From Prolixibacteraceae bacterium (lineage in GTDB: Bacteria; Bacteroidota; Bacteroidia; Bacteroidales; Prolixibacteraceae), in assembly GCA_018648265.1 (NCBI GenBank), contig JABGRN010000012.1, forward strand, positions 1 to 64,000: 64,000 nt of DNA, in the 5' to 3' direction. The position numbers and the translations under genes are program-made. Position 1 is the stretch's first letter, and every line of letters starts with the position of its first letter. The notes beneath the pieces were generated by a model that worked only from the letters and a program-made list of their open reading frames with translations, did not search any database and was not told where the DNA came from. Shown in pieces: positions 28,801 through 37,137 of the stretch.

Positions 28801-29681
28801 CGCCAATTGCACCATTTTACGCCGATTTGTTGTTTGCCGATCTCAATAAAATTACCCAAAAAGAAACCGATCAGAGCGTGCATTTAGTAGATTTCCCTGC
28901 ACTTAACGAAGACTTGATCGACAAAGATTTGGAAGAAAAAATGGCCATTGCACAAAAAGCCTCATCCATGATTTTGGCACTCAGGAGAAAAGAGAAATTA
29001 AAAGTGCGCCAACCACTTGCAAAAATAATGATGCCAGTTCTTAATCCACCGTTTAGGGAGCAATTTGATGCAATCAAAAATATTGTCCTGTCGGAAGTGA
29101 ACGTTAAAGAGGTTGAATATCTGACCGATACGGCCGGAATAATTAAAAAGAAATTAAAGCCAAATTTTAAAACATTGGGACCGAAATTCGGAAAACTGAT
29201 GAAACTTATTGCTGGAGAAGTAACCCGCTTTAGCCAATCGGATATTTCAATTTTCGAAAAAACGGGAACTTATAATATTTCTATTGGCGAAGAAAACATC
29301 GAATTATCTTTAGAAGATGTCGAAATTCAAACCGAGGATATCCCAGGATGGACAGTCGCCTCGGAGGGGCAGATGACCATCGCCCTTGATATTAATATTA
29401 CAGAAGAACTAAAACAAGAAGGAATTGCCCGTGAATTTGTAAATAAGATCCAAAATCTACGTAAAGAAAATAACTTTGAAGTTACAGATAGGATAAGTTT
29501 AACGATTTTAAAACAGGATAAAATTAATGACGCGGTATTAATCCAGAAAGACTATATTTGCACGCAAACTTTGGCTGCAGGGTTGCAATTGGTTGATAAT
29601 TTGACAGATGATAAGGCAAAAGAAGTTGAAATTGATGCAGAAGTAAACACAAAAATTTTGGTTGAAAAACTAAAAAACTGA
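25824..29681 (+). CDS. ileS: isoleucyl-tRNA synthetase with in-frame DUF559 nuclease insertion
   Basis: Class Ia synthetase charging tRNA-Ile. The host protein is complete: HIGH-type motif 'SANGMPGIHH' (residues 51-60), editing domain, 'DVWFDSGAMPFAQRHYPFE' (to 632), 'FPADFIAEGVDQTRGWFF' (from 780), KMSKR (828-832), anticodon-binding domain, and C-terminus 'ILVEKLKN'. Residues about 633-778 are foreign: a DUF559 domain. Total 1285 residues versus about 1130-1150 expected for this IleS type. The frame is open throughout and no stop or frameshift is seen, so the enzyme is presumably made with the extra domain as an extended loop of the catalytic domain. First gene of a rightward run with the DksA-like gene, lspA and cysS. 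Confidence 0.96.
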   Translation: MGNRFQEYKQLDLSQINKDVLNRWEEDDTFHKSISTREGRPTFVFYEGPPSANGMPGIHHVMARAIKDIFCRYKTMKGFRVHRKAGWDTHGLPVELSVEKALNITKEDIGKKISVEEYNQSCRTEVMKYTREWEDLTRIMGYWVNMDDPYVTFDNRYIETVWWLLKKIYSKGLLYKGYSIQPYSPAAGTGLSSHELNQPGCYRDVKDTTAIAQFKTIRNGKSEFLFEGTDTDVYFLAWTTTPWTLPSNTALCVGPGIKYVKIKTFNPYTGIPVTVILAKDLFPVYFNSKNEDLSFEEYKPGDKKIPYKVLNEYSGKDLAGVQYEQLIEWVKPKGKAFEVITGDFVTIEDGTGIVHIAPTFGADDDRVAKQNGISPLIVEDSEGKTQALVDKKGRFYPTKELDSAFVEKYVNTEKYHDFAGRSVKNEYDDKLEDDAPTVDVDIAIMLKQENKAFKIEKHTHSYPHCWRTDKPVLYYPLDSWFIKTTAVKDKMVELNNTINWKPKSTGTGRFGNWLENLVDWNLSRSRFWGTPLPIWRTEDGSEEICIGSTEELMAEIKKAMAAGFMDENPYEGFEVGNNTKENYDKADLHKPYVDKIILISASGQKMFREPDLIDVWFDSGAMPFAQRHYPFESPHLLSQGGERRTPKWQTARDSSNGLLKELAKKQKENPTEAEVFLWQNLKNKNLAGYKFRQQHIIDQFIADFVCLEKQLIVEIDGGYHSLPEVKISDKQRTEILEELGFAIIRFTNEEVINNTEGVLNKITSVLNSLPFGEGRGGALFPADFIAEGVDQTRGWFFTLHAIATMIGESVAFKNIISNGLVLDSAGNKMSKRLGNAVDPFSTIEKYGSDPLRWYMITNAQPWDNLKFDISGVEEVKRKFFGTLYNTYNFFALYANVDGFTYSEEEISMEQRPEIDRWVISLLNSLLKEVGESYENYEPTRAGRAISEFVSENLSNWFVRLSRKRYWGGEYSSDKISAYQTLYTCLTTVAKLMAPIAPFYADLLFADLNKITQKETDQSVHLVDFPALNEDLIDKDLEEKMAIAQKASSMILALRRKEKLKVRQPLAKIMMPVLNPPFREQFDAIKNIVLSEVNVKEVEYLTDTAGIIKKKLKPNFKTLGPKFGKLMKLIAGEVTRFSQSDISIFEKTGTYNISIGEENIELSLEDVEIQTEDIPGWTVASEGQMTIALDINITEELKQEGIAREFVNKIQNLRKENNFEVTDRISLTILKQDKINDAVLIQKDYICTQTLAAGLQLVDNLTDDKAKEVEIDAEVNTKILVEKLKN
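27718..28159 (+). mobile_element. DUF559-encoding insertion within ileS
   Basis: A 442-bp segment inside ileS. It starts AAAGCCCCCAC (27718-) and ends GTGGGGCTTT (-28159), imperfect terminal inverted repeats. Each end has an internal palindrome: CTCCC..GGGAG (27734-27747) on the left and CCCTCCCC-TTT-GGGGAGGG (28126-28144) on the right. Everything is translated in the ileS frame. The encoded domain (residues about 669-760) has DUF559 hallmarks: 'NPTEAEVFLWQNLKN', 'GYKFRQQHIIDQFIADFVC' and 'LIVEIDGGYH', with PD-(D/E)xK residues D703, E714 and D716 present, and 'LGFAIIRFTNEEV'. These are Vsr-like nucleases. No intein splice motifs (no Cys/Ser at start with His-Asn at the end). Confidence 0.85.
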
Positions 29682-29766
29682 TATGTTGTTTGACCTAAAT
29701 TTGGTGTTGAATATTTATTAATTTTGTGGCGCATTAAAAAGTAGGAACGAATTAAAATCCTTTGTT

Positions 29767-30144
29767 ATGGGAGAAAAAAACAGATATTCAGATGAGGAGT
29801 TAATTGAATTTAAAGAGCTCATTTTAAAAAAACTGGAAATGGCCCAGGAAGATTATGAGATGTATAGAAATTCATTGACTCAAAGCGACGGAAACGATAC
29901 GCAGGACACTTCTCCAACATTTAAAGTTTTGGAAGAAGGGGCAGCCACACTCTCGAAAGAAGAAGCAGGTAAGTTGGCCCAACGTCAACTAAAATTTATA
30001 CAACATTTACAGGCTGCAATGGTACGAATCGAAAATAAAACTTATGGGATTTGCCGCGACACTGGTGGCTTAATTTCAAAGGAAAGACTGCGTGCAGTTC
30101 CACATGCCACACTTTGTATAAGTGCAAAAAAGAATCAGAAGTAA
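29767..30144 (+). CDS. DksA/TraR-type zinc-finger-like regulator
   Basis: 125-residue protein with an N-terminal coiled coil ('EELIEFKELILKKLEMAQEDYEMY') and a DksA C4-type domain ('YGICRDTGGLISKERLRAVPHATLC'). The order coiled coil-finger is that of RNA polymerase secondary-channel factors. Only two of the four finger cysteines remain (in 'GICRD' and 'ATLCIS'), as Thr-Gly and Ser-Ala replace the partners, so zinc binding is doubtful; a degenerate finger is common in the Bacteroidota version. Lies 85 bp after ileS, with TAATTTTG (29719-29726) as possible -7 element. Confidence 0.88.
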   Translation: MGEKNRYSDEELIEFKELILKKLEMAQEDYEMYRNSLTQSDGNDTQDTSPTFKVLEEGAATLSKEEAGKLAQRQLKFIQHLQAAMVRIENKTYGICRDTGGLISKERLRAVPHATLCISAKKNQK

Positions 30145-30215
30145 CAAAAAATGTATTTGCTCTGCGGATTATTCGCTTTTTATGAATAAACCGGGGGCAT
30201 TTTTATTTAAATACC

Positions 30216-30890
30216 ATGAACATTTCGCGCCGTAATAAATTACTGATTGTTATTTTTTTAATATTAATTACCGACCAGATACTTAAAATCTGGATTAAAA
30301 CATCTATGTCAATTGGCGATGAAATCGTTCTCTTTAAATGGTTTATCCTTCATTTTGTTGAAAATAACGGCATGGCCTTTGGTTTTGAATTCGCCGGCGA
30401 ATATGGTAAAATTTCTCTTAGTATCTTTCGGATCATTGCTGTTGTTGCCATTGGTTGGTATCTTTTTAAATTGGCGAAACAGAAAGAAATACCATTTGGG
30501 TTTATAATGAGTATATCGTTTATTTTTGCAGGTGCTATTGGCAATATTATCGATAGTCTTTTTTATGGTTTAATTTTCAATCACAGTTTTGGGCAAGTGG
30601 CCACTCTATTTCCAGAAGGTGGTGGTTATGCCGGGTTTTTGCACGGGAAAGTTGTTGACATGTTTTATTTCCCATTAATAAATGGCTACTATCCCGATTG
30701 GTTTCCGTTTTGGGGTGGAAACCAATTTATCTTTTTTAGACCGGTTTTTAATATTGCCGACTCATCGATTACCATTGGTATTTTTGCAATTTTAATTTTT
30801 TACCGGAAATATTTCAACAAAACAGACGAAGAAGTCCAGGATGAGACACATGAAAATCCAACACCACTGGAAACTTCATCGGAAATATAG
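30216..30890 (+). CDS. lspA: lipoprotein signal peptidase
   Basis: Signal peptidase II, an inner-membrane aspartic protease that cleaves prolipoproteins before the lipidated cysteine. 224 residues with four predicted membrane helices (about 8-25, 65-85, 95-115 and 175-195). Catalytic aspartates lie in 'GKVVDMFYFP' and 'FNIADSSITIG'; 'ENNGMAFG' is the conserved N-terminal loop. Longer than the E. coli enzyme because of a periplasmic insertion and a hydrophilic tail, both usual in Bacteroidota. Follows the DksA-like gene by 71 bp. Confidence 0.95.
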   Translation: MNISRRNKLLIVIFLILITDQILKIWIKTSMSIGDEIVLFKWFILHFVENNGMAFGFEFAGEYGKISLSIFRIIAVVAIGWYLFKLAKQKEIPFGFIMSISFIFAGAIGNIIDSLFYGLIFNHSFGQVATLFPEGGGYAGFLHGKVVDMFYFPLINGYYPDWFPFWGGNQFIFFRPVFNIADSSITIGIFAILIFYRKYFNKTDEEVQDETHENPTPLETSSEI

Positions 30891-30938
30891 AATCTTATTT
30901 TTGAGGTCTTTCGAATTCAATTGTCTTTCATTTTATTT

Positions 30939-30946
30939 TACCTTTG
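30939..30946 (+). promoter_or_regulatory. -7 element before cysS
   Basis: TACCTTTG matches TAnnTTTG and lies 26 bp before the cysS start, giving a short leader. A TTG at 30921-30923 is closer than the usual -33 spacing, so only the -7 element is convincing. Confidence 0.4.
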
Positions 30947-30972
30947 CAAATCTCATTTCGTATCGATAAATT

Positions 30973-32448
30973 ATGGGAAATAAATTGGTTATTTATAATA
31001 CACTAACCCGGGCAAAAGAAGAATTTAAACCCCAGGTTGAAGGGAAAGTAGGACTATATGTTTGCGGTCCAACCGTTTATAGCGATTCGCATTTAGGCCA
31101 CGCCCGCCCGTTTATAACATTCGATTTGCTTTTTCGTTACCTTACATTTTTAGGGTTAAAAGTGCGGTACGTTCGGAACATTACTGACGTTGGGCATTTG
31201 GAAGATGAAGTGGAGGGAACTGGCGAAGACCGAATTGCAAAAAAAGCCCGCATCGAACAATTAGAACCTATGGAAGTTGTCCAAAAATATATGAACTCGT
31301 TTCATCATAATATGGATGCTTTAAATGTACTTCAGCCTAGTATCGAACCACGGGCGTCGGGCCATATTATCGAGCAACAACAAATGATTGATTCCATTGT
31401 AAAAAATGGTTATGGTTACGAAGCAAATGGTTCTGTTTACTTTGACGTTGAAAAATACAACCAGAAATTTCAATATGGAAAATTGTCGGGAAGGAATTTA
31501 GATGATATAAAAACTAACACGCGGGAACTGGAGGGGCAGAGTGAAAAAAAGAATTCATTCGATTTTGCTTTATGGAAAAAAGCATCGCCCGAACATATTA
31601 TGCGTTGGCCCTCGAAATGGAGCGATGGATTCCCGGGTTGGCACCTCGAATGTTCTGCTATGAGTACAAAATACCTTGGCAAGCAGTTTGATATTCATGG
31701 TGGCGGTATGGATTTAACTTTCCCACATCACGAGTGCGAAATTGCACAATCAACTGCAAGTCTGGGCGAAGAATCAGTGCGTTACTGGATGCACAATAAT
31801 ATGATTAAGATTAACGGGCAAAAAATGGCTCGATCGCTGGGGAACTTTATAACCCTGGAAGAATTGTTTAAAGGCAAGCATAAAATCCTGGAACAGGCAT
31901 ATTCGCCAATGACCATCCGTTTTTTTATTTTACAGGCACATTACCGCAGTACTATAGATTTTTCTAATGAAGCGTTGAAAGCATCGGGGAAAGGTTTAGA
32001 ACGATTAATGGCCGCTATAAAAACTTTAGATGAATTGTCACCATCAGAAAAATCATCGATAGATTTTAATCCCTTAAAAGAAAAGTGTTTCGATGCTTTA
32101 AACGACGATTTAAATAGCCCCATTGCAATTGCACACCTTTTCGATGGTGTGAAAATGACCAATTTAATAAAAGCCGGGAAAGAAAAAATTTCGGCAGAAG
32201 ATTTAGTAGAATTGAGATCTTTTTTCAATAGTATGGTTTTCGATGTGTTAGGTTTTAAAGAGGAAAACAATGTTGAAACCAGTGGTGGCGAAATTTTAGC
32301 AGGAACTGTTGAGTTGCTTTTGGAACTAAGGAAAAATGCCAAAACAAACAAAGATTGGGGCACTGCAGATAAAATCCGCGATGAGTTAAATGCACTCGGG
32401 ATTGAATTAAAAGACACCAAAGAGGGAGTTGATTGGAATTTAAAATAG
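30973..32448 (+). CDS. cysS: cysteinyl-tRNA synthetase
   Basis: Class I synthetase for tRNA-Cys, 491 residues. Zinc and ATP motifs: '[19 protein letters not shown]' (Cys ligand and HIGH-type 'HLGH'), '[17 protein letters not shown]', '[18 protein letters not shown]' (zinc ligands) and 'KMARSLGN' (KMSKS-type). C-terminal helical anticodon domain ends '[12 protein letters not shown]'. Cytoplasmic, start agrees with family alignments. 191-bp spacer to ribE. Confidence 0.97.
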   Translation: MGNKLVIYNTLTRAKEEFKPQVEGKVGLYVCGPTVYSDSHLGHARPFITFDLLFRYLTFLGLKVRYVRNITDVGHLEDEVEGTGEDRIAKKARIEQLEPMEVVQKYMNSFHHNMDALNVLQPSIEPRASGHIIEQQQMIDSIVKNGYGYEANGSVYFDVEKYNQKFQYGKLSGRNLDDIKTNTRELEGQSEKKNSFDFALWKKASPEHIMRWPSKWSDGFPGWHLECSAMSTKYLGKQFDIHGGGMDLTFPHHECEIAQSTASLGEESVRYWMHNNMIKINGQKMARSLGNFITLEELFKGKHKILEQAYSPMTIRFFILQAHYRSTIDFSNEALKASGKGLERLMAAIKTLDELSPSEKSSIDFNPLKEKCFDALNDDLNSPIAIAHLFDGVKMTNLIKAGKEKISAEDLVELRSFFNSMVFDVLGFKEENNVETSGGEILAGTVELLLELRKNAKTNKDWGTADKIRDELNALGIELKDTKEGVDWNLK

Positions 32449-32639
32449 ATTGTAAGGGAAGCAAAAAACAATATCCAATTTTTGTTGCGTTCGAAGTAAT
32501 CTTTGGTTTCAAATATCTGAGAATTAGTACTCATTTGAGATTTGATTTTTGGAATTTGGATTTTAAAAATGATAATAACTATTTAATTTTAAGTGGAACC
32601 GGTTCACTCGAAACTTTAATCTTTAAACTTTAAACTATC

Positions 32640-33251
32640 ATGTTTTCAGGAATAGTAGAAGAATACGGAACAGTTGTAGCAATTGAGAAAGACCAGGAAA
32701 ATGTACATTTTACTTTAACCTGCTCGTTTGCCGATAAATTAAAAGTTGATCAAAGTTTATCGCACAATGGTGTTTGTTTAACCGTAGTTTGGGTCAACAA
32801 AGCTGAAAAACTTTACAAAGTTACTGCAATTAAGGAAACACTCCTGAAGTCGAATTTAGGATTGCTCGAAGTGGATTCAAAAGTTAACCTCGAACGTAGT
32901 ATGATGATGAATGGCCGTTTGGACGGGCATATTGTTCAGGGGCACGTTGATCAAACAGCAACTTGTACAAAAGTAGAAGAAGCCGATGGAAGTTGGTATT
33001 ATACTTTCGAGTACGAATTCAATTTGGAAGCGGCCCAAAAAGGTTACATGACTGTTGAAAAAGGCTCGGTAACAGTAAATGGTGTCAGTCTCACAGTTGT
33101 GAACTCAAAAGACAAATCCTTTCAGGTTGCAATTATTCCTTTTACCCAGGAAGTAACCAATTTTCACACCTTTAAAGTAGGTACAGTTATAAATCTTGAG
33201 TTTGACATTATTGGTAAGTATTTGAGTAAGTTGAACTCTTTTAACAGATAA
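32640..33251 (+). CDS. ribE: riboflavin synthase alpha subunit
   Basis: Catalyses dismutation of two 6,7-dimethyl-8-ribityllumazines to riboflavin. 203 residues with two tandem lumazine-binding barrels: N-terminal 'MFSGIVEEYGTV' with 'LSHNGVCLTVV', and second 'GRLDGHIVQGHVDQTATC' with 'VTVNGVSLTVV'. 'NLERSMMM' connects them. Length is slightly under average but both barrels are complete. Other rib genes are not in the window. Confidence 0.95.
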   Translation: MFSGIVEEYGTVVAIEKDQENVHFTLTCSFADKLKVDQSLSHNGVCLTVVWVNKAEKLYKVTAIKETLLKSNLGLLEVDSKVNLERSMMMNGRLDGHIVQGHVDQTATCTKVEEADGSWYYTFEYEFNLEAAQKGYMTVEKGSVTVNGVSLTVVNSKDKSFQVAIIPFTQEVTNFHTFKVGTVINLEFDIIGKYLSKLNSFNR

Positions 33252-33335
33252 TATCAATTCAATTAATTTATTGAACCAGCTACGAATAGTACTTCTAAAT
33301 CAAAAAAATGTAGGGGGATAAATTTTAGAACACTA

Positions 33336-33911
33336 CTAATAGTTAGACTCCTTAATTTCGAAAAACGATTGAGGATGCAAACAGGCAGGACACATTTTGG
33401 GAGATGCCGCAGCTTCATGAATAAATCCGCAATTCCTGCATTTCCAAACTACTTTATCGTCGCGTTTAAATACTTTGCCTTCTTCTAAATTATTATATAG
33501 TGTACGAAAACGATTTTCATGCGCCATTTCAACTTTTGCAATCATTTTGAAAGCCGTTGCAATTTCCCGGAAACCTTCTTCTGCAGCTATTTTAGCAAAT
33601 TCAGGGTAAAGTTCAGTCCATTCCTCATTTTCTCCTTCCGCCGAAGCTTTTAGATTTTCCATCGTAGTCCCAATTTTCCCGGCTGGGTAAGTTGCGGTAA
33701 TCTCAACCATTCTCCCTTCTAAAAATTTAAAAAACCTTTTGGCATGTTCTTTTTCATTCAGGGCGGTTTCTGCAAAAATGGCTGCAATTTGTTCAAGCCC
33801 TTCCTTTTTTGCCTGGCTTGCAAAATAGTCGTATCGCATTCTTGCCTGAGATTCACCTGCAAATGCTTTTAATAGATTTTGTTCCGTTTTCGTTCCTTCT
33901 AAATCGTTCAT
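33336..33911 (-). CDS. rubrerythrin
   Basis: Non-heme di-iron peroxidase that reduces hydrogen peroxide in anaerobes, 191 residues. The four-helix ferritin-like domain supplies the Glu/His ligands ('GESQARMRYDYFASQA', 'ETALNEKEHAKRFF', 'AKVEMAHENRF'), and the C-terminal rubredoxin-like domain has two Cys pairs ('CRNCGFIHEA' and 'CPACLHPQ'). Suggests an anaerobic or microaerobic life style. Convergent with ribE; divergent from sufE over 173 bp. Confidence 0.96.
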   Translation of the reverse strand: MNDLEGTKTEQNLLKAFAGESQARMRYDYFASQAKKEGLEQIAAIFAETALNEKEHAKRFFKFLEGRMVEITATYPAGKIGTTMENLKASAEGENEEWTELYPEFAKIAAEEGFREIATAFKMIAKVEMAHENRFRTLYNNLEEGKVFKRDDKVVWKCRNCGFIHEAAASPKMCPACLHPQSFFEIKESNY

Positions 33912-34084
33912 AATAAAAATATTTGTGTTGATTTTTTGTTCAATAAAATTACAAAAATTGGGTGTTATGTTTTAAGGAATCTTTAAAGTATGGCTAATTT
34001 TGAAGCTTTCTTAATAAGAAAAGAAAGAATCGTTGTAGAAAATCAAATTTTTACGACATTTGCACTAGTTAAATTTATAAATCA

Positions 34085-34516
34085 ATGACAATAGAAGAGG
34101 TTCAGCAAGAAATATTAGAAGAGTTTTTAGTGTACGAAGATTGGTTGGATAAATATGCCTATTTAATTGAATTGGGTAATGAACTGGAAGATCTGGATCC
34201 CAAAACCAAGAATGACCAGAATTTAATTAAGGGGTGCCAGTCGCGGGTTTGGCTGGTGGCTGAACAAAAAGGTGGTAAAATATATTTCCAGGGAGAAAGC
34301 GATGCCGTAATCGTAAAAGGGTTGGTAGCTTTATTGTTGCGGGTAGTTTCGGGAAGGACACCAAAAGAATTATTAGAAAACAAACTCCATTTTATCGACG
34401 ATTTGGGATTAAAACAACACCTCTCGCCAACACGCTCAAACGGACTGCTTGCCATGGTAAAACAAATTAGCTTATATGCTGTTGCTTTTAATAGGATTGC
34501 AGAAAAAGGAGAATAA
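34085..34516 (+). CDS. sufE: SufE-family sulfur acceptor
   Basis: 143 residues. SufE accepts persulfide sulfur from the cysteine desulfurase SufS for Fe-S cluster assembly. The catalytic cysteine sits in 'LIKGCQSRVWLVAE' and the C-terminal 'LLLRVVSGRTPKEL' is typical. Three bp before the MIP18-like gene, so both form an Fe-S assembly pair. Confidence 0.95.
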   Translation: MTIEEVQQEILEEFLVYEDWLDKYAYLIELGNELEDLDPKTKNDQNLIKGCQSRVWLVAEQKGGKIYFQGESDAVIVKGLVALLLRVVSGRTPKELLENKLHFIDDLGLKQHLSPTRSNGLLAMVKQISLYAVAFNRIAEKGE

Positions 34517-34519
34517 GTA

Positions 34520-34825
34520 ATGGATAAAAGAATTGACTTAATTATAGAAAACCTGAAAGAGGTTTACGACCCGGAAATTCCGGTTAATGTTTACGATCTC
34601 GGATTAATTTATAATGTTGATGTTGGTGAAAATAACATTGCTAATATTATAATGACTTTAACCGCCCCGGGATGTCCGGTTGTTGACATTTTAGTTGACG
34701 ACATAACTGCTGCTGCGCGTGCAGTTGAGGGGATTGAAAATGTTAATGTTGACATCACTTTCGAACCACCTTGGGAAAAGTCGATGATGAGCGAAGAAGC
34801 CAGGCTTGAATTAGGGTTCTTTTAA
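34520..34825 (+). CDS. MIP18/DUF59 Fe-S assembly protein (SufT-like)
   Basis: 101 residues covering one complete MIP18 (DUF59) domain: 'LKEVYDPEIPVNVYDLGLIYNV', 'TLTAPGCPVVDILVDDI' with the reactive cysteine, and 'VNVDITFEPPWEKSMMSEEA'. SufT-type proteins help maturation of Fe-S proteins. Coupled to sufE (stop and start 3 bp apart). Confidence 0.93.
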   Translation: MDKRIDLIIENLKEVYDPEIPVNVYDLGLIYNVDVGENNIANIIMTLTAPGCPVVDILVDDITAAARAVEGIENVNVDITFEPPWEKSMMSEEARLELGFF

Positions 34826-34882
34826 AATTTGAACAACATTAATTTGAATTAATACAGTTGTGATTTCCATTTAAAAAATCGA

Positions 34883-36754
34883 TTATTTACCTACCCTGTC
34901 CTGATCTTGTTTTGCCAAATTAAACTTGCCTAGTGCATTATAAGATTTGGCTCTCTGCACAAAATAATTCTGGTTTCCAGAATTCAGGCCAATTGCTTTT
35001 GAATAATCTTCAATTGCCATTTCGTGATTATTAACACTTTGATAAAAATTGGCCCTTAAGTAATAACTGATATCTGCCAATGGGTTAAGTTCAATGGCCT
35101 TATTGTAATCCGAAAGTGCTTCATCTGGCTTGTTAATTCCCCGATATACCGCTGCCCGATTAAGATAACCCAAATTATATGCTGGATTTATTATTAATCC
35201 GGCAGTAATATCTGAAAGGGCAGCATCTAAATCACCCATGCTCATATATGATATTCCCCTATTAATGAAAGCCTTATAATATTCAGGCTTAATTTCAATT
35301 ACACGGTTGTATGCTTCAATGGCTTTGTCGAATTGCCTGAGCCTTGCAAGGACAAGCCCTTTGTTATTGTAAGCTTCGGCATAATTGCTGTTAATTGAAA
35401 TTGCTTTTTCAAAATATGTAAAAGCTTCCTGAGTATTTCCATTATTTTTCAAATCCAGGCCGAGATTATTCCAGGCTACCGCAACATTTTCGTTCTTTTT
35501 TATGACATCTTGCCAAAGTGAGCTACTATTCTTCCACACCGGAATATGGTTATTGGTAAGGGCTGACATGGCAATTAGAACTAAAATTAATAAGAAAAGA
35601 CGAATTTTATTGTTAGAAGATTTTCCATTTTTTATCCATCGGTTTGCATAATAACCAAATATGTATGCCAGCCCAATATAAGGTATATATGTGTACCTAT
35701 CGGCCATAATTGCATTTCCAACCGATATAAATTGAAGAGTTAGCGAAATAGTGACAACAAAAAAGAATAACCCAATAAGGACTTGAGGTATTCTTTTTCT
35801 AAAATATATTACAAAACCCGTCAAGGCTGAAATTATCAATAAACTTAAATAATAAATAAATGGCAATGAACCTGAGACTAAAGCAGGGTATGGATAAAAT
35901 GCTGACAACTGTACCGGGACAAAGAATTTTACAATGTACATCAGAAGGCCATAACTGGCAAAACTGAGTTTAAAAAGAAAATTGGAATTTTGAATCTCAC
36001 CTGCTGCACCTATATCAGTTTGTATCGAAAGTGTTATAATTCCGAATACAATAGAAAATAGGAAAAAGGGTAAAAGAGATAAAATCAATGACTTATCGGC
36101 GAACTTGTTTTTGTACCAAGAATAACCTAGCAGAATAACAGGAAGCAAAACTGCTGTGGGTTTTGAAAGCAAGGAAAAAACGAACAAAAGCAGTGTAATG
36201 AAATAATAACTCCACTTCCCTTTTTGTGCAAATTCGATCCAGGAAAGAAATGCCCCAAGAAAAAAAACCGTAAATAAAACATCTTTTCTCTCCGAAATCC
36301 AGACAACAGATTCAATATGCATCGGGTGTAACGCGAAGATGGCTGCAACAATAAAAGCCGTTAATCTTTGCCCGTTTGAAAACCTGACAATCAGGCTAAA
36401 AACAAGAATAATATTTATTAAATGAAGCAGTAAATTAAGATAGTGGTAGGAAGAAGGATTCATTCCTGATATTTTGTAATTGAGAGCCAAAGAGAGAATT
36501 GTTATAGGGTGATAATTCCCACCCACTTGATTTAAAAAAATATCCCTCAGTTCCCAATTTGCCGAAGTAACCAAAGGGTTGTTAGTAACATAAATATCAT
36601 CATCCCAGTTAAGAAAATTGTAATTGGCGCTTTGATTAAAAATCAGAAAGGTGGCAAATAGTAATACCACAAAAATAAACAAAGGCAAATATTTTGTATA
36701 AGGATTTTTTTGTAAGTTTTTTTGATGCTTCTTTTTTATACTTGCTTTTTTCAT
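34883..36754 (-). CDS. TMTC-like membrane protein with C-terminal TPR repeats
   Basis: 623 residues: short basic cytoplasmic start, 9-11 hydrophobic segments between about residues 20 and 405, then at least five TPR repeats to the end ('VAVAWNNLGLDLKNNGNTQEA', 'AEAYNNKGLVLARLRQFDKA', 'YKAFINRGISYMSMGDLDAA'). 'NFLNWDDDIYVTNNP' in the first periplasmic loop and 'HPMHIESVVWISERKDVL' match the GT-C/TMTC O-mannosyltransferase-like family, whose acidic pair here is 'DDD'. A sugar transferase acting on periplasmic proteins is likely, unproven. Followed by a 383-bp spacer with no recognised feature. Confidence 0.82.
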   Translation of the reverse strand: MKKASIKKKHQKNLQKNPYTKYLPLFIFVVLLFATFLIFNQSANYNFLNWDDDIYVTNNPLVTSANWELRDIFLNQVGGNYHPITILSLALNYKISGMNPSSYHYLNLLLHLINIILVFSLIVRFSNGQRLTAFIVAAIFALHPMHIESVVWISERKDVLFTVFFLGAFLSWIEFAQKGKWSYYFITLLLFVFSLLSKPTAVLLPVILLGYSWYKNKFADKSLILSLLPFFLFSIVFGIITLSIQTDIGAAGEIQNSNFLFKLSFASYGLLMYIVKFFVPVQLSAFYPYPALVSGSLPFIYYLSLLIISALTGFVIYFRKRIPQVLIGLFFFVVTISLTLQFISVGNAIMADRYTYIPYIGLAYIFGYYANRWIKNGKSSNNKIRLFLLILVLIAMSALTNNHIPVWKNSSSLWQDVIKKNENVAVAWNNLGLDLKNNGNTQEAFTYFEKAISINSNYAEAYNNKGLVLARLRQFDKAIEAYNRVIEIKPEYYKAFINRGISYMSMGDLDAALSDITAGLIINPAYNLGYLNRAAVYRGINKPDEALSDYNKAIELNPLADISYYLRANFYQSVNNHEMAIEDYSKAIGLNSGNQNYFVQRAKSYNALGKFNLAKQDQDRVGK

Positions 36755-37137
36755 GCAATTCCAGAGTTTTATTTTTTTTGATAGGAACTTTTTATTATCC
36801 TGTTCTGTTTGTTTTGTACTGGTTAAAAGTAACGCTTATGACTTTAATATCCTCAAATTCAAAAGGTTTTTCTAAATTATATCGTATAATTTATCGGCAA
36901 TTATCAGTTATTAATTGTCGTATATTTATTTGTATTATTCATAAAAACAGATAAAAAGTCACAATCGTACTGTTAGTTTGATTTTTATAATTATCTCAAT
37001 AGAAATAAAATTTCACCCGTTTTTAAGCGAGTAATTTGTCAATTTGTTTTTTCAAAATAATTAAACAAATATTTCTAACAAACACTAAGCGAACCGCATA
37101 GTTCTTAGTATAAATGTTGCACGGGCAAAAAACCTTT
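36755..37137. other. 383-bp intergenic region, nothing recognised
   Basis: AT-rich spacer between the TPR membrane protein gene and the enolase-superfamily gene, both leftward. No conserved promoter pair, RNA or strong hairpin could be identified by eye. Confidence 0.5.
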